Source: Allobosea sp. Leaf344 (GTDB taxonomy: Bacteria; Pseudomonadota; Alphaproteobacteria; Rhizobiales; Beijerinckiaceae). Taken from it: DNA of 64,000 nt. Location of the stretch: assembly GCF_001426225.1 (NCBI RefSeq), contig NZ_LMRT01000009.1, positions 62,265-126,264 of the forward strand. The letters are read 5' to 3'. Position numbers and translations under genes: made by a program. Position 1 is the first letter of the stretch. Each line of letters starts with the position of its first letter. The notes under the pieces are model-generated. The model had not been told where the DNA came from. It saw only the letters and a program-made list of their open reading frames with translations, and did not search any database. Shown in pieces: positions 27,435 through 39,240 of this stretch.

Positions 27435-29543
27435 GTGGCGCATCTGCTGCAGGCGACGCCGCTCTTTGCCGTGAGAGGCGTCGCGCTGGATGCCGAGACG
27501 ACGGGTCTCGACGTCAAGCGGGCGCGGATGATCGAGTTCGCCGCGATCCATCTCGACGGCGGCAGGCTCGGTGCCGCCAACGCCTTCCACAGCCTGATCG
27601 CCTGCGATGTCGAGATCCCGGCCAGCGCCAGCGCCGTGCATGGGCTGGACCGGCAGGCTTTGGCCGGCGCGCCGGATTTCGCCACGCTCTACCCCGGCAT
27701 CCTGGCCTTCCTCTCCGGCCGCGTCCTGATCGGCCATACCATCGGCTTCGACATCGCCATGCTGTCGCGGGAGGCCGAGCGCATCGGCCAGCGCTTCGCG
27801 CCCCCGGCCGCGCTCGACATCCGCCTGCTGGCGCAGCTCGCCGAACCGGGCCTGCCCTCCTATTCGCTGGAGGCGTTGGGCTCCTGGCTCGGCATCGCGC
27901 CGCAGCAGCGCCATCGCGCTCTCGGCGATGCGATGGCGGCCGGCCTGATCTTCTCCGGGCTGGCGCCGCGCCTGCGCGACAGGGGCATCCGCACCGTGGG
28001 CGAAGCGATCGCCGCCAGCCGGCGGATCACCGACGCGCTGGCCGGCGCGGCCCCCGCCGCCTGGGAGCTCCAGGCCCCCGTCGAAGCGGGCGACGCCTTG
28101 CCCAAGCTCGACAGCTACCCCTATCGCCACCGTGTGCGCGAGGTGATGCGGGCCGACCCCGTGATCCTGCAGGCCGACACCTCCCTCGCCGAGGCGCTGA
28201 CCGTGATGGCGCGGGACAGGCTCAGCTCCGTCTTCGTCGCCCCGTCATCGGCAGCGTTGGCCGAGCCCGGCATCCTGACCGAGCGCGACGTGTTGCGGGC
28301 GATCGCGAGAGACCGGTCCGCGGCGCTGGACCAGCCGATCGGCCCGCTCGCAACCCGCCCGCTGATCTCCGTCCCGGCCGATGCCTTCCTCTATCGCGCC
28401 ATCGGTCGCATGAGCGCCAAGCAGGTCCGCCATCTCGCCGTCACCGATGCGCGGGGCGAGCTCGCCGGCGTCGTCACCACCCGCGACCTGCTCCAGCTCC
28501 GCTCCAGCGCCGCCGTCGCGCTCGGCGACGAGATCGACACGGCCCCGGATGTCGCCGCGCTGGGCCAGGCCTTCGCGCGGCTGCCGGTGATGGCGCGGGC
28601 GCTGCTGGCCGAAGAGGTGCAGGCCCGCATCATCGCGGCCGTCATCGCGCGGGAGGTAGGCGCGCTGACACGGCGCGCGACCCTGCTGGCCGAGGCGGAG
28701 CTGGCGGCGGAGGGGGCGGGACCGCCACCCTGTGCCTATGCCGTTCTGGTGCTGGGCTCGGCCGGGCGCGGCGAGAGCCTGCTCGCCATGGACCAGGACA
28801 ATGCGCTGGTCTTCGCCGAAGGCGAGGAAGGCTCCGCCAACGACCTCTGGTTCGCCGAGCTGGGCCGGCGCATGGCCGCGATCCTCGACGAGGTCGGCGT
28901 GCCGCTCTGCAAAGGCGGGGTCATGGCCTCGCAGCCCGATTTCCGCGGCTCCCTGGCCAGTTGGCGCCGGCGCATCGCGCAATGGCTGGAGCGCCAGAAC
29001 CCGAAGGACCTGCTCAGCGTCGATATCGTCTTCGATTTCCAGGCCGTGCATGGCGACCGCGCCATGGCCGATGCGCTCTGGCGCGAGGCCTGGCAGGCGG
29101 CCGGCGGGCAGATCGATTTCCTGAAGCTGCTGGCCGAGAACGCCGGCGAGCCGCAATCGGGCCTGACCTTCTTCGGCGGCTTGCGCACCGACGAGGACGG
29201 CGCGATCGACCTGAAGCTGACGGGGCTGAAGGATATCGTCACCACCGCGCGGCTGCTGGCGCTGCGCCATGGCGTGCTGGCGCACAGCACCCAGGCGCGG
29301 CTGCAGGGGGTGGCGGCGCTCGGCCATGGCGCGGCCGAGGATTTCCGCGCCATCGACGCGGATCACGCGCTGCTCCTCGACTGCATCCTGCGCCAGCAGC
29401 TCGCCGATGGGCTCGCCGGCCGCGCCCCGTCGAACCGGGTCCGGGTCGCGTCGCTCGACAAGCGCCGCGCGGCGGAGCTCAAGCGGGCTTTGTCCCGTCT
29501 CTCGATCCTGGCCGAGCTGCGCCGCGATCAGCTCAGCGGCTGA
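27435..29543 (+). CDS. Exonuclease-CBS-nucleotidyltransferase fusion (DUF294)
   Basis: A 702-residue cytoplasmic protein beginning at a GTG after GGGAGGA. Residues about 13-180 are a DnaQ-like 3'-5' exonuclease: LDAETTGLD (first acidic pair), HTIGFDIAML and HRALGDAMA complete the DEDDh set. A CBS pair follows (about 225-355; VREVMRADPV, LSSVFVAP, ITTRDLL-like). Then DUF294 putative nucleotidyltransferase (about 430-540) with GSAGRGESLLAMDQDNALVF, and DUF294_C (about 560-700). The GlnD-like motif suggests a signalling nucleotidyltransferase; the target is unknown. Confidence 0.85.
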   Translation: MAHLLQATPLFAVRGVALDAETTGLDVKRARMIEFAAIHLDGGRLGAANAFHSLIACDVEIPASASAVHGLDRQALAGAPDFATLYPGILAFLSGRVLIGHTIGFDIAMLSREAERIGQRFAPPAALDIRLLAQLAEPGLPSYSLEALGSWLGIAPQQRHRALGDAMAAGLIFSGLAPRLRDRGIRTVGEAIAASRRITDALAGAAPAAWELQAPVEAGDALPKLDSYPYRHRVREVMRADPVILQADTSLAEALTVMARDRLSSVFVAPSSAALAEPGILTERDVLRAIARDRSAALDQPIGPLATRPLISVPADAFLYRAIGRMSAKQVRHLAVTDARGELAGVVTTRDLLQLRSSAAVALGDEIDTAPDVAALGQAFARLPVMARALLAEEVQARIIAAVIAREVGALTRRATLLAEAELAAEGAGPPPCAYAVLVLGSAGRGESLLAMDQDNALVFAEGEEGSANDLWFAELGRRMAAILDEVGVPLCKGGVMASQPDFRGSLASWRRRIAQWLERQNPKDLLSVDIVFDFQAVHGDRAMADALWREAWQAAGGQIDFLKLLAENAGEPQSGLTFFGGLRTDEDGAIDLKLTGLKDIVTTARLLALRHGVLAHSTQARLQGVAALGHGAAEDFRAIDADHALLLDCILRQQLADGLAGRAPSNRVRVASLDKRRAAELKRALSRLSILAELRRDQLSG

Positions 29544-29568
29544 TCGCCGGAGCGAATTCCGCCGCCGC

Positions 29569-29904
29569 TCAGCTCGCCTGCTTGACGGCGATGCCCTTCT
29601 CTTCGAACAGCGCCTGCAATTCCCCCGCCTGGAACATCTCGCGGGTAATGTCGCAGCCGCCGATGAACTCGCCCTTCACATAGAGCTGCGGGATCGTCGG
29701 CCAGTTCGAATAGGCCTTGATCCCCTCGCGGATCTCCATGTCCTCGAGCACGTTGACGCCCTTATAGGGCACGCCGAGATAGCCGAGGATCTGCGCGACC
29801 TGACCGGAGAAGCCGCACATCGGGAATTGCGGCGTGCCCTTCATGAAGAGCACCACATCGGCGGACTTCACCTCGGATTCGATGCGGGCATTGGTATCGG
29901 ACAT
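29569..29904 (-). CDS. grxD: Monothiol glutaredoxin (Grx4/GrxD)
   Basis: A 111-residue CGFS-type glutaredoxin that binds a [2Fe-2S] cluster with glutathione and works with BolA in iron-sulfur delivery and iron sensing. Motifs: [33 protein letters not shown]. Start at the ATG of MSDTNARI because GGAG lies 8 nt upstream; an ATG two codons earlier is too close to it. Third gene of purL-bolA-grxD. Confidence 0.96.
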   Translation of the reverse strand: MSDTNARIESEVKSADVVLFMKGTPQFPMCGFSGQVAQILGYLGVPYKGVNVLEDMEIREGIKAYSNWPTIPQLYVKGEFIGGCDITREMFQAGELQALFEEKGIAVKQAS

Positions 29905-30103
29905 GGTCATGGCTCCGGATGTCTCGTCTCGCCCGAGAGAGCGTCCTGCTCGTCGCGGCGATACGGAATGCGATGGATCGTGTGGGCCTGGCTCCGCCCG
30001 GACCGCCCGGCGCGCTCACCCGGCCCGCTGCGCTGCGCGAAGAGGCGCGCAGGATCGGCGGTGATCGTAGCGGGATCGGCCAAGGCAGCCACTCCAGTGA
30101 TCG

Positions 30104-30340
30104 TCAAATATCAGGCGTCACCGTCGTCAGCGCAAGAGCGTGCAAAACGCCCCCCATATTCCCCTGCAGCGCCGCATAGACCATCTGGTGCTGCTGCACC
30201 CGCGACTTGCCGCGGAAGGCCGCGGAGGTGACGGTCGCGGCGTAATGGTCGCCATCGCCGGCGAGGTCCTTGATCTCGACGATCGCATCGGGCAGCGCGG
30301 CCCTGATCATGCTTTCGATGTCGTCGGCATTCATCGGCAT
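30104..30340 (-). CDS. bolA: BolA family protein
   Basis: A 78-residue protein of the BolA/YrbA type with the helix-turn VTSAAFRGKSRVQQHQMVYAAL, including the conserved histidine that ligates the shared Fe-S cluster with monothiol glutaredoxin. Start at MPMNADD with GGAG upstream. It lies 11 nt after purL; grxD follows after about 200 nt. The 29905-30103 gap shows no gene or clear terminator. Confidence 0.92.
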   Translation of the reverse strand: MPMNADDIESMIRAALPDAIVEIKDLAGDGDHYAATVTSAAFRGKSRVQQHQMVYAALQGNMGGVLHALALTTVTPDI

Positions 30341-30351
30341 GGTCTGGCTCC

Positions 30352-32562
<2,211 letters not shown>

Positions 32563-33190
32563 GGCGCGACGCTTCCTGATGGTCCGGCCGGCACGCCAGC
32601 CCGGGGTTGAGCGCGGCATAGCGCGCCTGCAGGGATCAGACAACGCATTCCGCAGCAAAGCGGCGCTCCGCTTCGCGAGACGGCCGCTGGGCGACCACCG
32701 CGCCCCGGCGCCGGAGATGAAGGAATTCCTGCGGGAACACCGGGAAAATCAGGCATTCGCGGCAAGGCCGGGTTCACCAGTTCGAGACAATTCAGGCTGA
32801 CGCGGGGCGAGCGTGAAAAGCCCCGCAAACCGCAAGAACACGGCCGATCACAGCCGAAATTCTCGGCCGGAACCTCCAAGGCAGGACGAGAGACCAATAT
32901 TCCGCAAGGTCATTCTTCACATCCGACGTCACCGTGACCATCGGTCCTGTCGAAATCGACCCGTATGCCCTATGTTCCACCCAGAAAGATCACCTGCGAA
33001 CTCGCAATTCGTGCTGACGACTATCCGCCGCCCGATAGAACATGCCGGATCGTCACCTGATATTGCCGGCGCTCTCATACTATTGTCCTTGCGCCTTACA
33101 GGCCGATGCGGCGGCTATCCTATTCCGCGAAGGATTTCTTAAGGCATGAAGACCCCTTGATGCAGGCTCATTGCCTTCAGGGACAGCTCC
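32563..33190. other. Long divergent intergenic region between purL and the Tad-like gene
   Basis: No credible gene was seen in 628 bp; the reading frames here lack ribosome sites and family features. The right half (about 32900-33180) is clearly less GC-rich than its neighbours. A 7-bp hairpin GCGGGGC/GCCCCGC lies at 32802-32826. TTACAG followed about 18 nt later by CTATTC (around 33097-33126) is a weak candidate promoter for the plus-strand gene. Confidence 0.4.
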
Positions 33191-34432
33191 ATGTCGCTCG
33201 CAGCACCTCTTCGCCATCTCCGACGCTTCCGGCGCGATGAGTCCGGCAATTTCATGATGCTGTTCGGGATCTCGATCGTGCCGATCCTCGGCCTGACCGG
33301 CGCGGCCGTGGACTATTCCCGGGCCAGCAAGGCGCGGGCCGAGCTCAACGCCGCCATCGACAGCGCGGCGCTGATGGCGGCGCGCGACGCGAGCAAGCTG
33401 ACCGATGCCGAGCTGACCGCCCGGATCAACAACTGGATCAAAGGCAATCTCAGCCCCGAGACGGCCGCGAAATTCGGCTCGGCTTCGATCACCATCGACC
33501 GCGTCAGCCGCACCGTGAACATCACCGGCCATATCGACGTCGATACCAGCGTCGCCCGGGTGATCGGCCAGAACAGCATCGCCGTCAGCAGCGCCAACCA
33601 ATCCTCCTGGGGAACCAAGAAGATCGAGCTCGCCCTGGCGCTCGACAATACCGGCTCGATGGCGGGCTCGAAGCTCACGGCGCTGAAGACCGCGACGCGC
33701 GACCTGCTGAAGATCATGCAGGATGCGGTCACCGAGCCGGACCAGGTCAAGGTCTCGATGATCCCGTTCCACACGCAGGTGCGGATGCCGACGAGCTACA
33801 AGAACGCCAATTGGCTGCGCTGGGACGTCGCCAAGAAGAACTCGAAACCGGCGGTCTATCCGCAGAAGGGGAGCTGGGAGGGTTGCATCTCGGACCGCGA
33901 CTCGCCCTATGACGCCTCCGATGCCCTGGTCGTCGATACCAACGTCACGACCAAATACCCGGCGGCCTTCTGCCAGTACACGCTGGCGACCAGCGTCCCG
34001 CTGACCAATGACTGGGCCGCGCTGAACAGCGCGGTCGACACGATGATCGCCTCCGGCAACACCAACGTCACCATGGGCGTCGCCTGGGGCTGGGCCTCGC
34101 TGAGCGATACCGTCCCGCTGGCCGAGGGCAAGGCCGCCAACACGCCGCGGCTGACGAAATACATGATCGTCCTCACCGACGGCGACAACACGGAAAACCG
34201 CTTCACCGGCGACGGCAACATCATCGACGGGCGCACCGCGCAGGCCTGCGCCAATGCCAAGGCCGCGGGGATCCAGATCTACACGATCCGCGTGATCAAC
34301 GGCGATGCGAACCTGCTGCGCAACTGCGCCTCCTCGCCGGGCATGTATTACGACGTGCAGAACGCGTCGCAGCTGAGCCCGGTCTTCAAGAAGATCGCCT
34401 CCGAGATCGCCTCGGTGCGCCTCACGATGTGA
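33191..34432 (+). CDS. Tad-like pilus/von Willebrand A domain protein
   Basis: A 413-residue protein with the Flp-pilus TadE/TadG-like N-terminal signature: a charged start, then RRDESGNFMMLFGISIVPILGLTG as a single membrane helix (residues about 18-42, quoted only as landmark). Residues about 150-410 form a von Willebrand A domain with the MIDAS start LALDNTGSM and a later LTDGDN. TadG-type proteins lie at the envelope and can bind metal and ligand. Not in a tad cluster here, so its role is uncertain. Start has AGGGAC upstream. Confidence 0.85.
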   Translation: MSLAAPLRHLRRFRRDESGNFMMLFGISIVPILGLTGAAVDYSRASKARAELNAAIDSAALMAARDASKLTDAELTARINNWIKGNLSPETAAKFGSASITIDRVSRTVNITGHIDVDTSVARVIGQNSIAVSSANQSSWGTKKIELALALDNTGSMAGSKLTALKTATRDLLKIMQDAVTEPDQVKVSMIPFHTQVRMPTSYKNANWLRWDVAKKNSKPAVYPQKGSWEGCISDRDSPYDASDALVVDTNVTTKYPAAFCQYTLATSVPLTNDWAALNSAVDTMIASGNTNVTMGVAWGWASLSDTVPLAEGKAANTPRLTKYMIVLTDGDNTENRFTGDGNIIDGRTAQACANAKAAGIQIYTIRVINGDANLLRNCASSPGMYYDVQNASQLSPVFKKIASEIASVRLTM

Positions 34433-34859
34433 GCGTCTCCAGCGCGGCGCGCAGGGCCGGCGGGATCTCCGTCGGCCTTTGCGTCGCGCGCTGGACATAG
34501 ACATGGGTGAAATGGCCCTGTGCCGCGGCGAGATCGCTCCCGGCGCGGAAGATGCCGAGGCGATAGGTCACCGCGCTGCGCCCCAGCCGCTCCACCCTGA
34601 GCCCGACCTCGACGCTCTCGGGAAAGGCGACGCTCTCGAAATAGGTGCAGCCGGTCTCGACGACGAGGCCGACGACGGGGCTCGTGGCGATGTCCATGAA
34701 GCCGTTCTCGACCAGCCAGGAGCAGACCGCCGTGTCGAACCAGGCGTAATAGACGACGTTGTTGACGTGGCCGAACACGTCATTGTCGTGCCAGCGCGTC
34801 GGGATCTGCCGGAACAGCCGGAACGCCCCCCGCTCCATCCGCTGCTGTCGTTCGGCCAT
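34422..34859 (-). CDS. Acyl-CoA thioesterase (4HBT, YbgC-like)
   Basis: A 145-residue hot-dog fold thioesterase. The YbgC-type active-site block is RWHDNDVFGHVNNVVYYAWFD with the catalytic Asp. Start at MAERQQRM with AAGGAGG 8 nt upstream; an ATG five codons earlier is disfavoured. The stop codon overlaps the end of the convergent von Willebrand gene by 11 bp. A methyltransferase gene lies 11 nt upstream on the same strand. Confidence 0.9.
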   Translation of the reverse strand: MAERQQRMERGAFRLFRQIPTRWHDNDVFGHVNNVVYYAWFDTAVCSWLVENGFMDIATSPVVGLVVETGCTYFESVAFPESVEVGLRVERLGRSAVTYRLGIFRAGSDLAAAQGHFTHVYVQRATQRPTEIPPALRAALETLTS

Positions 34860-34870
34860 GGCGGCCTCCT

Positions 34871-35758
34871 TCACTCGCGCCCCGGTTCCTCGCCGGCCGC
34901 GCGGCGCTCGGCCACCCCGAGCGCATCGGCGAGCCGCGTCTTTGCCGAGCCCGGCCTGAGCGGCTTCTGCTGGCTCTCATGCGGCGCCCAGCCGGAGAGC
35001 CAGACCAGCTCGAAACTCGCCCGCACCCGGCCATCCGTATCGGCATGGCGCTCGGTATAGAGGGCGGCGGCCTTCATCAGCACGTCCCGGCGCAGGCCGA
35101 CGCTGCGGCGGCTGCCGAGCGCATTGGCCCAGCCCATGGCGCGCAGATCCCGCATCAGCCCGAACATGTCGCCATAGCGCACGGTGACGAGTTCGCTGTC
35201 GACGACGGGCAGGGCGAAGCCGGCCCGTTGCAGCAGGCTGCCGAGATCGCGCAGATCGGCGAAGGGGGCGATGCGGGGGCTGGCCCCGCCACTGACCGCC
35301 ACCTCGGCCTCGATCAGCACCTGCCGCAATTCCTGCAGCGTCCGCCCCGCCAGCAGGCAGCCCATGAACAGCCCGTCCGGCCGGAGGCTGCGCCTGATCT
35401 GGATCAGCGTGCCGGGCAGATCGTTCACCCCCTGCAGGGCCAGCAGCGAGACCGCGAGATCGAGTGATTCGGGCGCCAGCGGCAGCGCCTCGAGATCGCC
35501 GACGACGTCGCAATCCCCGCTCTCTACCTCGCTCAGGCGCAGCAGACGCTCGCAGCGCGGCCGCAGCACGGCGTCGGCCACCGGCAGCGCGGTGGCGAGA
35601 TCGACCGCGACGGGGAAGCGGCGCAGCACCGCGGAGAGCCGCTCCTCCAGATCGGCCGCGGCCCGCTGCAGCAGGAAGTCGGGATGGCCGGCGGCGAGCG
35701 CGCGCGACAGCCGGCGCCGGGCGAGCGCCCGGTCGAACACGGTTGCGGGCTGGCTCAC
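34871..35758 (-). CDS. SAM-dependent methyltransferase, BioC/NDUFAF5-like
   Basis: A 295-residue class I methyltransferase-like protein. It begins at a GTG (SQPATVFDRALARRRLSRAL) with GGGAGG upstream. The VFDR start, the GDLEALPLAPESLDLAVSLLALQ region (motif II-IV area) and RRSLRPDGLFMG fit the family that includes mitochondrial NDUFAF5. The glycine-rich motif I is weak. Relatives are linked to respiratory complex I assembly; the role here is inferred. Same strand as galU (23 nt gap) and the thioesterase. Confidence 0.82.
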   Translation of the reverse strand: MSQPATVFDRALARRRLSRALAAGHPDFLLQRAAADLEERLSAVLRRFPVAVDLATALPVADAVLRPRCERLLRLSEVESGDCDVVGDLEALPLAPESLDLAVSLLALQGVNDLPGTLIQIRRSLRPDGLFMGCLLAGRTLQELRQVLIEAEVAVSGGASPRIAPFADLRDLGSLLQRAGFALPVVDSELVTVRYGDMFGLMRDLRAMGWANALGSRRSVGLRRDVLMKAAALYTERHADTDGRVRASFELVWLSGWAPHESQQKPLRPGSAKTRLADALGVAERRAAGEEPGRE

Positions 35759-35780
35759 CCGGGCGGCCTCCCGGCGCGTC

Positions 35781-36662
35781 TCAGCTTTCCAGCAGGCGCT
35801 CGATCTCGCGGCGCAGTTCCGGCTCGAGATCGGAGCGCGACAGCCCATAGGCGATGTTGGCGAGCAGGAAGCCGATCTTGGAGCCGGTGTCGTAGATGTC
35901 GCCATCGAAGCGGCAGGCATAGAAGGGCTCCAGCCGCGACAGCGCGATCATCGAATCCGTCAATTGGATCTCTCCGCCGGCACCGGCTTCCTGATTGGCG
36001 AGAAGATTGAAGATCGTCGGCTGAAGAATGTAGCGGCCCGTTATATGCAAGTTCGACGGAGCCGTGCCCTTGGCCGGCTTTTCCACCATCTTGGTGATCT
36101 TCGAGACCTTGGCTTTTACATCTTCGACACCGACGATCCCGTATTGATGCGTCTGATCCTCGGGCACCGGCGCCACCGCGATATGATTGCCGCCATGTTT
36201 CTTGAACGCGTCGATCATATCGGCGAGACAGCCCTTGCCATGGCTGTGATGCAGCATGTCGGGCAGCAGCAGGGCGAAGGGCTCGTCGTCGCCGATGATG
36301 TCGCGCGCGCACCAGACGGCATGGCCGAGGCCGAGCGGGCCCTGCTGGCGGGTGAAGCTCGTCGCCCCCGCGAGCGGCAGATCGGCGCGCAGCGCCTCCA
36401 GCTCCTTCACCTTGCCGCGGCGCTCCAGCGTCGCCTCGAGCTCGAAGGCCGAATCGAAATGATCCTCGATGACGCCCTTGTTGCGCCCGGTGATGAAGAC
36501 GAAATGCTCGATGCCGGCGGCGCGCGCCTCATCCACCACATGCTGGACGACGGGCCGGTCGACGATCGTCAGCATCTCCTTCGGAATGGCCTTGGTGGCC
36601 GGCAGGAAGCGCGTGCCCAGGCCAGCCACGGGGATGACGGCCTTGCGAATACGATTGTTCAT
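35781..36662 (-). CDS. galU: UTP-glucose-1-phosphate uridylyltransferase
   Basis: Makes UDP-glucose from UTP and glucose 1-phosphate, for exopolysaccharide and LPS synthesis. The 293-residue protein begins with the nucleotide loop [22 protein letters not shown]; conserved [12 protein letters not shown] and the catalytic-site LPDMLH block follow. Divergent from galE, 169 bp apart; the two enzymes act in sequence on the same nucleotide sugar. Confidence 0.97.
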   Translation of the reverse strand: MNNRIRKAVIPVAGLGTRFLPATKAIPKEMLTIVDRPVVQHVVDEARAAGIEHFVFITGRNKGVIEDHFDSAFELEATLERRGKVKELEALRADLPLAGATSFTRQQGPLGLGHAVWCARDIIGDDEPFALLLPDMLHHSHGKGCLADMIDAFKKHGGNHIAVAPVPEDQTHQYGIVGVEDVKAKVSKITKMVEKPAKGTAPSNLHITGRYILQPTIFNLLANQEAGAGGEIQLTDSMIALSRLEPFYACRFDGDIYDTGSKIGFLLANIAYGLSRSDLEPELRREIERLLES

Positions 36663-36757
36663 GGAAAGTCCATTTCGAGCGCCGGCACGCGGCAGGCAGT
36701 GGGGTCAGGCTGGGTGACGGGTCTGGCTACCTTCGCTCGACCCGCCGACGTCTACGG

Positions 36758-36786
36758 ATACCAGAACGAGCGTCGCGGCTCGTCAA
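36758..36786 (-). promoter_or_regulatory. Candidate galU promoter
   Basis: On the minus strand TTGACG (36786-36781) is followed after exactly 17 nt by TGGTAT (36763-36758). The expected start point is about 90 nt upstream of the galU ATG. The -35 box overlaps the left arm of the inverted repeat at 36776-36808, so a protein bound there would block or recruit polymerase. Confidence 0.5.
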
Positions 36787-36808
36787 TGTTTTTTGATATG
36801 ACGAGCCG
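36776..36808. promoter_or_regulatory. 10-bp perfect inverted repeat between galU and galE
   Basis: CGGCTCGTCA (36776-36785) and TGACGAGCCG (36799-36808) flank a 13-nt AT-rich spacer. It lies 23 bp before the galE ATG and overlaps the galU -35 candidate. Either an operator for shared control of both genes, or a leader hairpin in galE mRNA. The regulator is unknown. Confidence 0.6.
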
Positions 36809-36831
36809 ATCATCATGACAGGAGTGTTGCA

Positions 36832-37821
36832 ATGGCGATCCTAGTATCGGGAGGCGCCGGCTATATCGGCAGCCACATGGTCCTGGAGCTGATCGACCGG
36901 GGCGAGGAGGTCGTCGTCCTCGACGATCTCTCGACCGGCTTCTGGTGGGCCGTGCCGCGGGAAGCGACCTTCGTCAAAGGCGATATGGGCGACCAGGCGC
37001 TGGTCGAACGCACGCTGACGGAGCACGGCATCACCGAGATCGCGCATTTCGCCGCGCGCATCGTGGTGCCGGATTCGGTGTCCGATCCGCTGGGCTATTA
37101 TCTCAACAACACCGTGAAGACGCGCGCCCTGCTGGAAAGCGCGGTGCGCTGCGGCGTCCGGCACCTGATCTTCTCCTCGACGGCGGCGGTCTATGGCGAA
37201 CCGCCGCTGTCGCCGGTCCCGGAAGACATCGCGCTGAACCCGATCAACCCCTATGGCCGCTCGAAGCTGATGAGCGAATGGATGCTCGGCGACGTCGCCA
37301 GCGCCCATCCCCTGACCTATATCGCCCTGCGCTATTTCAATGTCGCCGGAGCCGATCCGCGCGGCCGCTCGGGCCAGTCCGGCCCCAATGCCACACATCT
37401 GATCAAGGTCGCCTGCCAGGCCGCCTCGGGCCAGCGTGCCGGAATGGAGATCTTCGGCACCGATTATCCGACGCCGGACGGCACCTGCATCCGCGACTAC
37501 ATCCACGTCACCGATCTCGCCCGCGCCCATATCGCCGCGCTCGATCATCTGCGCGCCGGTGGCGGCAATCTGACGATGAATTGCGGCTATGGCCGCGGCT
37601 ACTCGGTCAGGGAGGTGACGGATGTGGTGAAGCGGGTGTCCGGCGTCGATTTCCCGGTCAGGCTGTCGCCGCGCCGCGCCGGCGATCCCGCCACTTTGGT
37701 CGCCAAGGCGGACCGGATCCGCGAGACTTTGGGCTGGCGGCCGGAGCATGACGATCTCGAGGAGATCGTGCGCCACGCCCTCGCCTGGGAGACCGCGCTG
37801 CGCACGCGCAACGCCGGCTGA
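36832..37821 (+). CDS. galE: UDP-glucose 4-epimerase
   Basis: Interconverts UDP-glucose and UDP-galactose with bound NAD. The 329-residue protein has the Rossmann start VSGGAGYIGSH, then the catalytic Ser in SSTAAVYGE and Tyr-x-x-x-Lys in NPYGRSKLMSE. NYFNVAGADP-like and RDYIHVTDLA blocks are typical. Ribosome site AGGAG. It is the last step partner of the divergent galU. Confidence 0.95.
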   Translation: MAILVSGGAGYIGSHMVLELIDRGEEVVVLDDLSTGFWWAVPREATFVKGDMGDQALVERTLTEHGITEIAHFAARIVVPDSVSDPLGYYLNNTVKTRALLESAVRCGVRHLIFSSTAAVYGEPPLSPVPEDIALNPINPYGRSKLMSEWMLGDVASAHPLTYIALRYFNVAGADPRGRSGQSGPNATHLIKVACQAASGQRAGMEIFGTDYPTPDGTCIRDYIHVTDLARAHIAALDHLRAGGGNLTMNCGYGRGYSVREVTDVVKRVSGVDFPVRLSPRRAGDPATLVAKADRIRETLGWRPEHDDLEEIVRHALAWETALRTRNAG

Positions 37822-37944
37822 GCCGCCGGGGCTGCGCCGGCGACCTTCGGGCGCAGGCGGGATTGCGCGGGATTAACCGTCGGTTAATCTTGTTGCGGCG
37901 GTGTGGGGGCCTGCATCGACACCAGATTGAAGAGAGATCGATCC

Positions 37945-39156
37945 ATGCGCCTCTCCGTGATCGCCGCCGCGATCGTCATCGGCCTGTCCCCGGCGCTGGC
38001 GCAGACCACGGGCTCGATCAATGCGGCCGCGGCCCCCGTCGCGTCCCAGGGTTTCGAGCCGTTCCTGAAGTCGCTCTGGCCGCAGGCCCAGGCGCGCGGC
38101 ATCTCCCGCAGCACCTTCGACACGGCCTTCCGCGGCCTGACGCCGGATGCGAGCATCGTCGCGCTGACCCGCAAGCAGTCGGAATTCACCGCGCCGATCT
38201 GGGGCTATCTCAACAGCGCCGTCGGCGGCACCCGGATTTCCCGCGGCCGGGAGGCGGCCGAGGGCCATGCCTCAGTGCTCGCGCAGATCGAGGCGCGCTA
38301 CGGCGTGCCGAAGGAGGTGCTGCTCGGCATCTGGGGCATGGAAACCAATTACGGCTCGTTCAAGGGCGACAAGGACACGATCCGCTCGCTCGCGACGCTG
38401 GCCCAGATCCGCTATCGCGGCGACTTCTTCCGCGACGAGCTGCTGACCGCGCTCGAGCTGATCCAGAAGGGCCATGTCGATCGCAACGAACTGCGCGGCT
38501 CCTGGGCCGGGGCGATGGGCCATCCGCAATTCATGCCGTCGAGCTATCTGAAATACGCCGTCGACTGGACCGGCGACGGCCATGCCGACATCTGGACCTC
38601 GACCAGCGACGCGCTCGCCTCCACCGCTAATTACCTCAAGGGCCATGGCTGGGTCCCCGGCCTGCCCTGGGGGCTGGAGGTCGTGCTGCCCGAGCGCTTC
38701 GACCACAGGAACGGCAGGGGCAGCTTCGCGGCGCTGGCCAGCGCCGGCGTCAGGCGGGCGGATGGGCGCGCGCTGCCGTCCCGCGGCGAAGGCCGACTGT
38801 TCTATCCGGCCGGCCATCGCGGCCCGGTCATGCTGCTGACCGAGAATTTCGACGTCATCAAGAAATACAACTCCTCCGACGCCTATGCCCTGGCCGTCGG
38901 CCATCTCGGCGACCGCATCATGGGCCAGCCGGCGATCCAGGCGGAATGGCCCGTGTCGCAACCGCGCCTCGACAAGGCCGGCATGCAGGACCTGCAGCGC
39001 AGGCTGAAGGCGCTCGGCCTCTACAGCCACGATGCCGATGGCCGCATCGGCACCGGCACGCGCGAGGCGGTCCGCCAATACCAGCTCAGCCTCGGCGAGA
39101 TCCCCGATGGCTGGCCGACGCCCAGCCTGCTGCAGCGCATGCGGTCCGGACGGTGA
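37945..39156 (+). CDS. Lytic murein transglycosylase (MltB-like, SLT_2) with peptidoglycan-binding domain
   Basis: A 403-residue exported enzyme that cleaves glycan strands to 1,6-anhydro-muropeptides. Signal peptide at 1-20 (ends PALAQ). SLT_2 domain about 36-320; the catalytic Glu133 is in GIWGMETNYGSF, and GSWAGAMGHPQFMPSSY is a family hallmark. A C-terminal peptidoglycan-binding_1 domain spans about 345-400 (LQRRLKALGLY...DGRIGTGTREAVRQYQ). Start ATG after AGAGAGAT. Confidence 0.95.
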   Translation: MRLSVIAAAIVIGLSPALAQTTGSINAAAAPVASQGFEPFLKSLWPQAQARGISRSTFDTAFRGLTPDASIVALTRKQSEFTAPIWGYLNSAVGGTRISRGREAAEGHASVLAQIEARYGVPKEVLLGIWGMETNYGSFKGDKDTIRSLATLAQIRYRGDFFRDELLTALELIQKGHVDRNELRGSWAGAMGHPQFMPSSYLKYAVDWTGDGHADIWTSTSDALASTANYLKGHGWVPGLPWGLEVVLPERFDHRNGRGSFAALASAGVRRADGRALPSRGEGRLFYPAGHRGPVMLLTENFDVIKKYNSSDAYALAVGHLGDRIMGQPAIQAEWPVSQPRLDKAGMQDLQRRLKALGLYSHDADGRIGTGTREAVRQYQLSLGEIPDGWPTPSLLQRMRSGR

Positions 39157-39240
39157 GATCGCCCGCCCCTCCTGACTTCGCCGGCATTCCCGCGTAAGCT
39201 CCGGCATCGCCGGGGGTCCGAGATCGGGAGCGGAGGGGAC

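Noticed and set aside
27431..29683. A 750-codon plus-strand frame
   Set aside because: Frame-shifted shadow of the exonuclease-DUF294 gene, which has intact catalytic motifs.
32813..33142. A 109-codon plus-strand frame in the purL upstream gap
   Set aside because: No ribosome site and composition unlike a folded protein.
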